From: Lentzea sp. NBRC 105346
GTDB lineage: Bacteria > Actinomycetota > Actinomycetes > Mycobacteriales > Pseudonocardiaceae
Length of the DNA stretch: 64,000 nt
Direction: 5' to 3'
Assembly (NCBI RefSeq): GCF_030269605.1
Contig: NZ_BSTQ01000020.1
Coordinates: 124,001 to 188,000, forward strand
Part shown: piece by piece, positions 1 to 8,304 of the stretch
Layout of the letters: every line of letters begins with the position of its first letter
Position numbering within the stretch: the first letter of the stretch is position 1
Notes under the pieces: generated by a model
Seen by the model: only the letters and a program-made list of their open reading frames with translations
What the model was told of the DNA's origin: nothing
The model's database searches: none
Position numbers and translations under genes: made by a program

Positions 1-16
1 CCGAAGGAGAAGGCAG

Positions 17-460
17 ATGTCTAGCAGGCGATGGGTCGTCGTGGCCCTGGTCGTCCTCGGCCTGGGCGCGGCGGGATGCGCCGCCCCGGCGTCGTCGACG
101 AAGACCACCGCGCCCGAGAAGCCCGCCAAGGTCGAGGCCATCGCGGGCAAGAGCGTCAAGAGCGTCACGCTGACCGAACAGGCGGAGAAGCGGGTCGGCC
201 TCGACACGGTCCAGATCGCCGCGGGGGCCGGTGGGACCACCGTGCCCTACGCCGCCGTCCTCTACACGCCGGACGGCAAGACGTGGGTCTACACCGTCGC
301 CGGCACGCGCAGCTATGTCCGGGAACAGGTCGTGATCGCCTCGGTGACCGGTGCCACGGGTGACGTGGCGGTCCTGTCCCAGAGCCCCGCCGTGGGCACG
401 ACGATCGTCAAGACGGGTCTCATCGAGCTGTACGGAGCCGAACTCGGCGTCGGAAAGTAG
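17..460 (+). CDS. Lipoprotein resembling the C-terminal part of an RND membrane-fusion (adaptor) protein
   Basis: A 147-residue secreted lipoprotein. The N-terminus is a signal peptide with lipobox LGAAGC, lipidated at about Cys21, followed by a Thr/Lys/Pro-rich linker. The rest (about residues 45-145) contains YAAVLYTPDGKTWVY and a final block ending in GLIELYGAEL. These resemble the beta-barrel and membrane-proximal pieces of CusB/CzcB-type adaptors. The coiled-coil hairpin and lipoyl halves expected of a full adaptor (about 350-400 residues) are absent. An AAGGAGAAGG ribosome site lies just upstream. The stop is 6 bases before the RND pump start, so the two form an operon. I infer that it serves as a reduced adaptor or metal-facing accessory. 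A simple surface lipoprotein is also possible. Confidence 0.75.
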   Translation: MSSRRWVVVALVVLGLGAAGCAAPASSTKTTAPEKPAKVEAIAGKSVKSVTLTEQAEKRVGLDTVQIAAGAGGTTVPYAAVLYTPDGKTWVYTVAGTRSYVREQVVIASVTGATGDVAVLSQSPAVGTTIVKTGLIELYGAELGVGK

Positions 461-466
461 CCCACC

Positions 467-3400
467 ATGATGCGCTGGATCATCGGTACGAGCCTGAAGC
501 TGAAGTTCCTGGTGGTCGTCGGAGCGTCGATGCTGATGTTCTTCGGCATCCTGCAGATCAAGGACATGTCGATCGACGCCTTCCCCGAGTTCGCGCCGCC
601 ACGGGTGGAAGTGCAGACCCTGTGCAGCGGTCTGTCCGCGCGCGATGTCGAGGAGCTCGTCTCGGTCCCGCTGGAGCAGGGTCTCAACGGGATCGAGGGA
701 CTGACGGCCATGCGGTCCAAGTCCGTGTCCCAGCTGTCGTCGATCGTGATGATCTTTTCGCCGGGAACGGACCTGATGCGGGCAAGGCTGCTGATCCAGG
801 AGCGCCTCAACGTGATCACGCCGCGCCTGCCGCGGTGGGCGAACTCGCCGTTCATGATCCAGCCGTTGTCGTCGACCAGCCGTGCCATGAAGATCGGCAT
901 ATCGCAGGCCGACAAGTCCGACGACGCGCACGTCCAGATGGCGTTGCTGACGTACTGGACATTGCGGCCGCGCCTGATGCGTGTGCCGGGCGTGGCGAAC
1001 GCGGCGATCTGGGGTGATCGCTGGCACGTCAAGCAGGCCCTGGTCGACACCGACAAGATGAAGCAGCACAACGTCACGATGCAACAGGTGCTCGAATCCG
1101 CCGGCAACGCCGTCGACGTGGGGCAGCTGAAGTTCAAGGGCGGCTTCGAGATCGGCACCGGCGGCTATGTCGACACCGCCAACAACCGGTTCCCGGTGCA
1201 GCACCAGCTGCCCCACCTGACCGGGCAGCAACTGGCCGAGATCCCGATCGAGACCCCGCCCGGCACGCCGCGGGTCTACCTGAAGGACGTGGCCGAGATC
1301 CGCGACGACATCATGCCGCCGTCGCTGCTCAACGGCGACGCCGTCATCAACGACGGGCCGGGCATCATGGTGATCATCGAGAAGCTGCCGTGGGCCAACA
1401 CGTTGGACGTCACCAAGGGCGTCGAGGCGGCGATCAAGGAGTTCCAGCCGGGCGCACAGGGCCTGCAGATCGACACCGAGATCTTCCGGCCCGCCACGTT
1501 CATCGAGACCTCGGTGAACAACCTGGGCCGGGCGATGCTGATCGGCTTCGGCCTGGTCGTCCTGATCCTGATCTTCTTCCTGTTCGAGTGGCGCGTGGCG
1601 TTGATCAGCGCGATCACCATCCCGCTTTCCCTGGTGGCGGCAGGACTTGTCCTCAACGCGATGGGCGCGACGATCAACGTGATGATCCTGGCCGGCCTGG
1701 TGATCGCGCTGGGCGTGCTGGTGGACGACGCGATCATCGACATCGAGAACATCGTGCGCCGAATACGGCAACATCGCCTGGAAGGCAGCGACAGGTCGAC
1801 GGCGTCGATCGTCCTGGAGGCCTCGATCGAGGTCCGCGGCCCGATCGTGCACGCGACGATGATCATCCTGATGTCGACGCTGCCGGTGTTCCTGCTCGGC
1901 GGCCTGACCGGCGCGTTCTTCCGGCCGCTCGCGTTCGCCTACGGGTTGTCGATCCTGGCGTCCCTGTTGGTGGCGTTGACGGTCATCCCGGCGCTGGCGT
2001 TGATCCTGCTGCGCAACGCGCCGATCGAGAAGCACACCTCACCGTTGGTGCGCTGGCTGCAGAGGGGCTACACCGCGCTGCTGGGCCGGGTCGTGAAGCG
2101 GGCCAAGGTGGCGTACGCCGTGGTGGCGCTGGTGATGGTCGCGGGCATCGCGATCGTGCCCCTGCTGGGGCAGAACCTGTTCCCGGCGTTCAAGGAACGC
2201 GACTTCCTGATGCACTGGGTGACGCAGCCGGGCACTTCCCGCGAGGAGATGGTCCGCATCACCCAGCAGGCCAGCAAGGAGCTGCGGGCCATTCCGGGTG
2301 TGCGCAACTTCGGCGCGCACATCGGCCAGGGCACGCTGGCCGACGAGATCGTCGGCCTGAACTTCACGGAGAACTGGATCAGCATCTCCCCCGACGTCGA
2401 CTACGACAAGACGGTGGCCGCGATCCAACAGGTCGTCAACGGCTATCCCGGTCTGCAACGCGATGTGCAGACGTATCTCAAGGAACGCACGAAGGAAGTG
2501 CTGGCCGGGTCGAGCGACGCCATCACGATCCGGATCTACGGCGACAACCTGGATGTCATGCGGGAGAAGGCGAACGAGGTCAAGGAGCTCATCGCCGGGG
2601 TGCCAGGGGTCAAGGAAGAACACGTGACCCTGCAGGCGAACATCCCGCAGATCGCGGTCGAGGTCGACCTGAAGAAGGCGTCGCAGTACGGCATCTCGCC
2701 CGGTGAGGTGCGCCGGATCGCGTCGGCGTACATCTCCAGCGAGGAAGCGGGTGACATCTGGCGCAACGGCAAGAACACCGAGGTCCACGTGTGGAGCCAG
2801 CCGAAGGCCCGGCTCAGCGTCGAGAGCGTGAAGGCGATGCTGATGGACGCCGCCGACGGCCGCAAGGTCCCGATCGGTGACCTCGCGTCGGTCAAGCTGG
2901 TGTCGACGCCCAACCAGATCCTGCGTGAGGACGGCTCCCGGCGCATCGACGTCGGCGCCAACATCGAGGAGGGCGCCGCGCTCATCGCGACGGCCGAGGC
3001 GGTCAAGGCGAAGCTGGCCCAGGTGCAGTTCCCGGCGGGCTACCACGCCGAGCTGCTCGGTGAGTACAAGGAGGCCACCGCGGCGCAGGACCGGCTGCTG
3101 CTGTTCGCCGGCGTGGCCCTGCTGGGCATCCTGGTGATCCTGGTGACCGCGTTCAACAGCTGGCGGCTCGCGCTGCTCGTGCTGCTGACGTTGCCGATGG
3201 CGTTGGTGGGCGGTGTGTTCGGCGCCTGGACGACCGGCGGGATCCTCTCGCTCGGCTCACTGGTCGGCTTCTTCACGGTGCTGGGCATCGCCGCGCGCAA
3301 CGGCATCCTGATGATCAACCACTTCCAGCACCTGGAACGCGAGGAGGGCGTCGAGTTCGGGCCCGCCCTGGTGTTGCAGGGCGCTCGCGAGCGGTTGGCA

Positions 3401-3625
3401 CCGATCCTGATGACGTCGCTCGCGGCCGGTCTCGCGCTGGTGCCGCTGGCGGTGGCGGGGAACCTGCCGGGTCACGAGATCGAGCACCCGATGGCCATCG
3501 TCATCATCGGCGGCCTGGTCACCTCAACCCTGCTGAACCTCTTCGTAACCCCGTCCCTGTACCTCCGCTTCGCCAAGCGCCGCGAACGCCCAGCGAAGCC
3601 CACCCCCGAACCCACCCCAGCCTGA
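467..3625 (+). CDS. RND efflux transporter, heavy-metal-efflux (CusA/CzcA) type
   Basis: A 1052-residue inner-membrane proton-driven pump of the resistance-nodulation-division superfamily, close to full family length. TM1 is near residues 12-28 and is followed by the porter-domain start DAFPEFAPP. TM4 carries the acidic proton-relay motif GVLVDDAIIDIEN, with Asp420, Asp421 and Glu427. The second half repeats the pattern (large loop about 570-860, then TM8-12). Motif content fits the metal/HME branch better than the AcrB drug branch. The upstream gene is a miniature adaptor lipoprotein. No outer-membrane channel is expected in this organism, so how the pump is completed is unclear. The substrate cannot be read from the sequence. 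The start has a second ATG three bases downstream. Confidence 0.9.
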   Translation: MMRWIIGTSLKLKFLVVVGASMLMFFGILQIKDMSIDAFPEFAPPRVEVQTLCSGLSARDVEELVSVPLEQGLNGIEGLTAMRSKSVSQLSSIVMIFSPGTDLMRARLLIQERLNVITPRLPRWANSPFMIQPLSSTSRAMKIGISQADKSDDAHVQMALLTYWTLRPRLMRVPGVANAAIWGDRWHVKQALVDTDKMKQHNVTMQQVLESAGNAVDVGQLKFKGGFEIGTGGYVDTANNRFPVQHQLPHLTGQQLAEIPIETPPGTPRVYLKDVAEIRDDIMPPSLLNGDAVINDGPGIMVIIEKLPWANTLDVTKGVEAAIKEFQPGAQGLQIDTEIFRPATFIETSVNNLGRAMLIGFGLVVLILIFFLFEWRVALISAITIPLSLVAAGLVLNAMGATINVMILAGLVIALGVLVDDAIIDIENIVRRIRQHRLEGSDRSTASIVLEASIEVRGPIVHATMIILMSTLPVFLLGGLTGAFFRPLAFAYGLSILASLLVALTVIPALALILLRNAPIEKHTSPLVRWLQRGYTALLGRVVKRAKVAYAVVALVMVAGIAIVPLLGQNLFPAFKERDFLMHWVTQPGTSREEMVRITQQASKELRAIPGVRNFGAHIGQGTLADEIVGLNFTENWISISPDVDYDKTVAAIQQVVNGYPGLQRDVQTYLKERTKEVLAGSSDAITIRIYGDNLDVMREKANEVKELIAGVPGVKEEHVTLQANIPQIAVEVDLKKASQYGISPGEVRRIASAYISSEEAGDIWRNGKNTEVHVWSQPKARLSVESVKAMLMDAADGRKVPIGDLASVKLVSTPNQILREDGSRRIDVGANIEEGAALIATAEAVKAKLAQVQFPAGYHAELLGEYKEATAAQDRLLLFAGVALLGILVILVTAFNSWRLALLVLLTLPMALVGGVFGAWTTGGILSLGSLVGFFTVLGIAARNGILMINHFQHLEREEGVEFGPALVLQGARERLAPILMTSLAAGLALVPLAVAGNLPGHEIEHPMAIVIIGGLVTSTLLNLFVTPSLYLRFAKRRERPAKPTPEPTPA

Positions 3626-3627
3626 AG

Positions 3628-3693
3628 GTAAGACTCGGGGGTCCGGACCGTAAGACTCGCGCGAGTTTTACGTTCCGGACCTCCGTGTCTTAC
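3628..3693. terminator. Nested inverted repeats between convergent genes (probable bidirectional terminator)
   Basis: The gap between the RND gene and the convergent gene ending at 3718 is built from variants of the words GTAAGACTCG and CGAGTTTTACG. A 24-base near-palindrome is centred at 3660/3661 (3649-3672). It is enclosed by GTCCGGA (3641-3647) with TCCGGAC (3674-3680), and by GTAAGAC (3628-3634) with GTCTTAC (3687-3693). Another TGAGTTTTACGTTC copy follows at about 3706-3719. The nested arms can fold into one long hairpin in either transcript, which suits a shared terminator. The repeated wording suggests a dispersed intergenic repeat family. Confidence 0.65.
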
Positions 3694-3717
3694 GTTCCCG
3701 CCCCCTGAGTTTTACGT

Positions 3718-4224
3718 TCAGGATGTGGCGTGGATGCGGCGGCGGACGCCGTATGCGGCTGCGCCCAGGAGCAGCGGGACGATCAGGGCGATCGGCAGTG
3801 CACCGCCCGCACTCAGGGTGCGGCGGCCGGCGATCTCGACGTGAACCGGCGGGCTGACGGCGAGCGGGCCGCCGGACCCGTTGGGCATCACGACGGTGTA
3901 GACGTTGAAGATGCCCGCGTTGACGGCCTGGACGTCCCACTCGACGGTCGTGCTCTCCCCCGGTCCCAGCGCGTCGATCGACTGGGTGGGCTGCGCCGTC
4001 CAGTCCTCGAGGTCGACGTAGACGTCGTTGAGCGACGCGACGTTGAGGTGCGCGATGAGCTTGCCCGTGGATTCGGCGCCGGTGTTCGTGACGGTCGACC
4101 GGATGTTGATGAACGCGCCGACGCTGTTGTCGACCCGATTCCGCTCGACCTGCACGGACACGTCCGCGGCCGCCGCCGGGGCCAGCACCAGCAGCAGTGC
4201 GGACACGATGAACACCAGTCTCAT
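3718..4224 (-). CDS. Secreted CARDB-like protein with C-terminal membrane anchor
   Basis: A 168-residue protein with a signal peptide (MRLVFIVSALLLVLAPAAAA). A beta-rich region (about 20-135) follows the pattern of CARDB/NEW3-type adhesion modules, with hydrophobic strands around SVGAFINIRSTVTNTG and GESTTVEWDVQAVNAG. One transmembrane helix (about 140-160) is followed by a basic tail, RRRIHATS. The ATG at 4224 was chosen because it gives the signal peptide, has an AAGGGAGGGG ribosome site, and overlaps the stop of the permease gene as ATGA. A longer frame exists upstream but is low-complexity Arg/Gly. It is the last gene of the ATPase-permease operon. I infer that it is an extracytoplasmic accessory of that exporter. 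Confidence 0.75.
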   Translation of the reverse strand: MRLVFIVSALLLVLAPAAAADVSVQVERNRVDNSVGAFINIRSTVTNTGAESTGKLIAHLNVASLNDVYVDLEDWTAQPTQSIDALGPGESTTVEWDVQAVNAGIFNVYTVVMPNGSGGPLAVSPPVHVEIAGRRTLSAGGALPIALIVPLLLGAAAYGVRRRIHATS

Positions 4225-4997
4225 TCGGATCCAACCCCTCCCTTGAGCCGGACGATCCGCGGACCCGCCACGGCCAGCGCGACCAACGCCCCGGCCACCG
4301 CCACGACGGGCGAGATGAGGTACGTGAGGTCCTGCGTCCACGTGTGCCCCTTGAGCAGGACCAGCTGGATGTAGTGCATGCCGGCCGTCACCGGGTTGAC
4401 CCGAACCAGGAAGTCGCCGACGGATGACGTGGGCATGGCGGGCAGCTGCGTCGGCGCGAACAGCGCCAGCATCAGGAACAGGCTGACCGCGAGGCTCACC
4501 TTGTTCGAGCTCGCCAGCGCGCTGATCAGCAACCCGATCGCGGCCATCGCCAATGCCAGCAGCGTGCCGATCACGAGGCTCAGCAGCAAAGCCTTACCCA
4601 CCACCGCAACACCACGGCCGAGCACCCACACGTACGGGACGCTGACGAGGAAAGCCGCTCCCCACAACGACATCGCGGCCACGACCTTGCCCAGCACGAT
4701 CGAGCCACGCGATATCGGCGTCAGCAGCAGGCTCTCCAGCGTGCCGCGTTCGCGTTCCCCGCTGATCGCGTCCGCGGCGACGACGAGCGTGAGCAGAACG
4801 CCGACCGCGACCGCGATCTGGACGACCAGGTTCACCGACTCGCGCTGTTCGAGGAAGTTCAGGATCTGGTTGGTGGCGGCCAGATACGTGACGACGCTCA
4901 GCAGCACGCTGTAGGCGAACAGCAGCACCGGTCCGCGTCCGCCGAACCACAGGTCGCGCGACTCCTGCCGCGCCACGATCGGCGCGGCCGCCGTCAT
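4221..4997 (-). CDS. ABC-2 type transporter permease
   Basis: A 258-residue membrane protein with about six hydrophobic segments. The N-terminal helix contains GPVLLFAYSVLLSVVTYLAA. A GERERGTLESLLLTPISR motif lies in the first cytoplasmic loop, where ABC-2/NatB/GldF-like permeases carry the same signature. It overlaps the ATPase gene by 4 bases at its start and the CARDB-like gene by 4 bases at its end, giving a tightly coupled three-gene exporter operon. The substrate is unknown. The signature loop points to the family that exports antibiotics, lipids or proteins. Confidence 0.85.
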   Translation of the reverse strand: MTAAAPIVARQESRDLWFGGRGPVLLFAYSVLLSVVTYLAATNQILNFLEQRESVNLVVQIAVAVGVLLTLVVAADAISGERERGTLESLLLTPISRGSIVLGKVVAAMSLWGAAFLVSVPYVWVLGRGVAVVGKALLLSLVIGTLLALAMAAIGLLISALASSNKVSLAVSLFLMLALFAPTQLPAMPTSSVGDFLVRVNPVTAGMHYIQLVLLKGHTWTQDLTYLISPVVAVAGALVALAVAGPRIVRLKGGVGSE

Positions 4998-5929
4998 GAC
5001 GCACCGCCTCTCGTCAGCGCGAGGAACGCGTCGCTCAGCCGCGTGCCCTCGATCTCGAACGACAGCACGGGAATCCCCGCGTTCAGGACCGCCGCGAGCG
5101 CCTTGTTCATCCCGTCGGTCGCCGTGAGCACGACGACGTCCCGGCGGTCGTCCGGGGTCACGGTCACGCCGGGCACGGCCGCGAGAACCTCCTTCGCCCT
5201 GGGCACCTCACCCGGTGGCACGCGCAGCCGCCCGGACTGGCGGTTGGCGTCCGCGCTCGTCACGTCGGCGACCGTGCCGGCCGAGATCACCTTGCCCCGG
5301 TCGAGGATCAGCACGGCCGAGCACACCTGTTCGACCTCGGGCAGCGTGTGCGTGGAAAGCACGATGGTCGTGCCGTGCGCTTCGGCGATAGTGCGTACAA
5401 GAGTGAGAATTTCCTTTTGCCCGGCCGGATCGAGACCAAGCGTTGGTTCGTCGAGGAACACAACAGCCGGGTCGTTCACCAACGCGCGAGCGATTCCGAG
5501 TCGTTGCCGCATTCCCCGGCTGTAGGTGGCGATCCGGGTGTTGGCCCGCTCGGTGAGCCCGACCTGGCCGAGCAACCGGACCGCGGTCCGCTTCGCGTCA
5601 TCACGCGAACAGCCGAACAGCCGAGCGTGATAGGTCAGGTATTCCAGTCCGGTCTGGTGCCCCGGATAGCCGGAGCTCTCGGGCAGCACGCCGATGCGGG
5701 CCCGGATGTCCGCCGGCCGGCTGCTCGGGACTCCCGCGACCTCGAAGTCGCCCGCGGTCGGTGGCAGGACGGTCGACAACATCCTGATGGTGGTGGTCTT
5801 CCCGGCCCCGTTCGGGCCGAGCAGTCCGATCACCTCCCCCTCATGCGCGGTGAAGCTGACCGACTCGACGGCGGTTCGGGAACCGAACCACTTCGACAAC
5901 TCACGCGCCTCGAGAGTCACGCCTGGCAT
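4994..5929 (-). CDS. ABC transporter ATP-binding protein
   Basis: A 311-residue ATPase of the CcmA/NatA-like exporter group. Walker A is GPNGAGKTT (about residues 38-46), the degenerate signature is YSRGMRQRLGIARAL, Walker B is VVFLDEP, and the switch histidine is in LSTHTLPE. A C-terminal extension of about 90 residues follows the fold. The ATG at 5929 has GAGGAGGGG at the right distance. It pairs with the permease at 4221. Its ATPase core is strikingly similar, segment by segment, to the ATPase domain of the divergent gene at 6125: both contain IARALVNDPAVVFLDEP and GMRQRLG. The two are therefore paralogues separated by a 195-base divergent promoter region. Confidence 0.9.
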   Translation of the reverse strand: MPGVTLEARELSKWFGSRTAVESVSFTAHEGEVIGLLGPNGAGKTTTIRMLSTVLPPTAGDFEVAGVPSSRPADIRARIGVLPESSGYPGHQTGLEYLTYHARLFGCSRDDAKRTAVRLLGQVGLTERANTRIATYSRGMRQRLGIARALVNDPAVVFLDEPTLGLDPAGQKEILTLVRTIAEAHGTTIVLSTHTLPEVEQVCSAVLILDRGKVISAGTVADVTSADANRQSGRLRVPPGEVPRAKEVLAAVPGVTVTPDDRRDVVVLTATDGMNKALAAVLNAGIPVLSFEIEGTRLSDAFLALTRGGAS

Positions 5930-6069
5930 GGCATCCCCTCCTCAGTCGGAGCATTGCCATCACCAGACCAGACGCAGATTAGAGCCCGATAAGAAATAGG
6001 GTCCAAAGGCCTTCTACCTGCAGCGACGACCCGCACACGATGCGTGACTCACACCAACGCCGCGAAACA

Positions 6070-6086
6070 TTGGGCGCCTTTGGGCG
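6070..6086 (+). promoter_or_regulatory. Direct heptamer repeat, candidate SARP-type binding site
   Basis: TTGGGCG occurs at 6070-6076 and again at 6080-6086, a 10-base period, about 40-55 bases upstream of the GTG start at 6125. SARP regulators are known to bind heptamer direct repeats spaced about one helical turn apart near the -10/-35 region. The gene immediately downstream encodes a SARP-like domain, so self-regulation is plausible. The 3-base spacer is shorter than the usual 4, and no confident -10 element was found. The whole 5930-6124 gap is the divergent promoter region and holds no gene. Confidence 0.35.
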
Positions 6087-6124
6087 ATTTAAGGGTGCAT
6101 GGACCCCGCCGGGAGGGGGGCGCT

Positions 6125-7618
6125 GTGGAGTTTCGGCTACTGGGCGCCGTGGAGGCCTGGGCACAGAAACTACAACTTGATCTGGGACCTCGGAAACAAC
6201 GATTCGCGTTCGCCATCCTCGCGTTGAATGCGAATAAGTTGGTTCCCGTAGAGCGTCTCGTCGACCTGACGTGGCCGTCGCAGCCGCCGCGGACCGCACA
6301 TCACGCGATCCATGTCCGCGTGTCGAACCTGCGCGGCACGATCGGTCAGGCCCGCACGGGCCACAACGACGCCGACATCGTCACACGAGGCTCGGCGTAC
6401 ATGCTGAAGGTCAACCCGTTGTGCATCGACGCGCACCGGTTCCGCGCCGTGGTCGCCGGAGCGCGCCAGGAGGCCGACGACATCGTGCGGGTGCCGTTGC
6501 TGCGGCACGCCCTCACGATGTGGCACGGCCCGCCGCTGGCCGACGTCGCCACCCCGGACGTCGCGGCCGTGCTCTGCCAGGGTCTGGAAGAGGCACGGCT
6601 GTCGGCGTTGGAGGAGTGCCTCGACGCCGAACTGCGGCTGGCCCGGCACAACACCGTCGTCGACGAACTGACCGAGCTCGCCGCGCTGTACCCGTTCCGG
6701 CAACGCCTGCAAGCGCAACTGATGCTCGCGCTGTACCGATGCGGCCGCGTCACCGACGCGCTCGACGCCTACCGCCTGGCCCGCGGCCGGCTGGCCGACG
6801 AGCTGGCGCTGGAACCGGAGTCGCGGCTCACCGACCTGCAACGCGCGATCCTGCGCGCCGACCCGTCACTGGACGCACCACACCCGAAGCTGTCGCCCGC
6901 GCGAACCCAGCTGCCGCACGAGATCTGGTCGTTCCTGCCGACCGCCCCGGACTCCGACGAGGTCACCGTCCAGGCCCGCGAGCTGACCAAGGTGTTCGGC
7001 GGGCGAACCGCCGTGGACTCGATCAGCTTCATTGCTCGCAAGGGTGAAGTGCTCGGCCTGCTCGGCCCCAGGGGTTCGGGCAAGACGACCATCATCCGGA
7101 TGCTCTCGACGTTGCTCACGCCGTCGTCCGGCGAGTTCTCCGTGGCGGGTGTGCCGGGGACCGATGTCGTCGAGGTCCGAAGACGCATCGGCGTGCTGCC
7201 GGAGAACGCCGGATATCCGGGCCAGCAAACGGGATCGCAGTTCCTGACGTACCACGGCCGGCTGTTCGGCCTGCCCCTCGTCGAGGCGGAGGACAACGCG
7301 GTCCGGCTACTGGGTCTGGTCGGGCTCACCGATCAGGCGAACCTGCGCATATCGACCTACAGTCGAGGTATGCGGCAGCGCCTGGGCATAGCCCGTGCGT
7401 TGGTCAACGACCCGGCCGTCGTCTTCTTGGACGAACCCGTTCTAGGGCTCGACCTGGCGGGCCGGCAGGACATCCTTGCGCTCATCCGCACCATCGCCGA
7501 GTCGCGCGGCACGACGATCGTCCTTTCGACACACTCGCTGCCGGAGGCCGAACAGCTCTGCACCGGCGTCCTCTTGCTGGACAAGGGAAAACTGGTCTCG
7601 TCGAAGGTGTCGTCGTGA
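6125..7618 (+). CDS. SARP-like regulator (winged helix + BTAD) fused to an ABC ATP-binding domain
   Basis: A 497-residue fusion. Residues about 1-90 are an OmpR-like winged helix typical of SARP proteins (VEFRLLGAVE, then RKQRFAFAILALNAN). Residues about 95-245 are the helical BTAD domain (RFRAVVAGARQ, CRLARGRLADELALEPES-type pattern). After a linker, residues about 280-497 form an ABC ATPase with Walker A GPRGSGKTT, signature YSRGMRQRLGIARAL and Walker B VVFLDEPVLGLD. The usual Asn/Ala of Walker A are Arg/Ser, and the C-terminal extension of the paralogue at 4994 is missing. The GTG at 6125 follows GGGAGGGGGG and starts exactly at the canonical SARP N-terminus. SARPs with NB-ARC/STAND ATPase domains are known, but an exporter-type ABC domain in this position is unusual. 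The stop overlaps the response-regulator GTG (GTGA), so the three genes 6125-9565 are one operon. Confidence 0.85.
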   Translation: MEFRLLGAVEAWAQKLQLDLGPRKQRFAFAILALNANKLVPVERLVDLTWPSQPPRTAHHAIHVRVSNLRGTIGQARTGHNDADIVTRGSAYMLKVNPLCIDAHRFRAVVAGARQEADDIVRVPLLRHALTMWHGPPLADVATPDVAAVLCQGLEEARLSALEECLDAELRLARHNTVVDELTELAALYPFRQRLQAQLMLALYRCGRVTDALDAYRLARGRLADELALEPESRLTDLQRAILRADPSLDAPHPKLSPARTQLPHEIWSFLPTAPDSDEVTVQARELTKVFGGRTAVDSISFIARKGEVLGLLGPRGSGKTTIIRMLSTLLTPSSGEFSVAGVPGTDVVEVRRRIGVLPENAGYPGQQTGSQFLTYHGRLFGLPLVEAEDNAVRLLGLVGLTDQANLRISTYSRGMRQRLGIARALVNDPAVVFLDEPVLGLDLAGRQDILALIRTIAESRGTTIVLSTHSLPEAEQLCTGVLLLDKGKLVSSKVSS

Positions 7619-8304
7619 CCACCGCGGGCCGAGTACTGGTCGTCGAGGACGAGACGTCCCTCGCGTCGGCCCTGGCCGACGGCCTGCGCCAGGACGGCTT
7701 CGACGTGGAGACCGTGCACGACGGCATGCTCGCCCTGGACGCGAGCCTCAACCGCCCGTTCGACGTGATCGTCCTCGACCTGATGCTGCCGGGCCTAGCG
7801 GGCCTGGACGTGTGCGCCCAGATCCGCCGCGCGGGCATCGACGTCCCGGTGCTGGTCCTCACGGCCCGCCGAGGCGAACTGGACCAGCTGCGAGCGTTGC
7901 GCATCGGCGCCGACGACTTCCTCTCGAAACCCTTCTCCTACCGCGTTTTAGTGGCGCGCCTGCACGCGTTGCTACGCCGCTCGGGCCCCCGCCGCTCCGA
8001 CGTACTGGCGGCAGGAGATCTCGTCCTGGATCGCGTTTCCCGCCGTTGCCGCCGCGACTCTTCCGTGATCGACCTGACCCCGCGCGAGTTCAGCCTGCTG
8101 GAGCTCCTGATGTCCCGAGCAGGCCAAGTCGTGTCGAAACGCCTTGCGCTGGACGAGGTCTGGGACGCGGCCATGCCCGACGACTCGAACGTCCTGGAGG
8201 TCTACGTCGCCTACCTCCGCCGCAAGATCGACCTCCCGTTCGGCAGGCACGCGATCCGCACCGTACGTGGCTCCGGCTACTCATTGGACCCCCATGGCGG
8301 CTAA
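7615..8304 (+). CDS. OmpR-family response regulator
   Basis: A 229-residue two-component response regulator. The receiver domain (about 7-118) shows the acidic pocket VVEDE, the phospho-acceptor Asp55 in VIVLDLMLPG, a conserved Thr in VLTAR, and Lys in LSKPF. The C-terminal winged helix (about 130-225) has LTPREFSLLELLM and ends VRGSGYSLD. The GTG start overlaps the stop of the SARP-ABC fusion, and its end overlaps the kinase gene by 11 bases. It is therefore co-translated with both and likely signals with the adjacent kinase. Confidence 0.93.
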   Translation: MTTAGRVLVVEDETSLASALADGLRQDGFDVETVHDGMLALDASLNRPFDVIVLDLMLPGLAGLDVCAQIRRAGIDVPVLVLTARRGELDQLRALRIGADDFLSKPFSYRVLVARLHALLRRSGPRRSDVLAAGDLVLDRVSRRCRRDSSVIDLTPREFSLLELLMSRAGQVVSKRLALDEVWDAAMPDDSNVLEVYVAYLRRKIDLPFGRHAIRTVRGSGYSLDPHGG

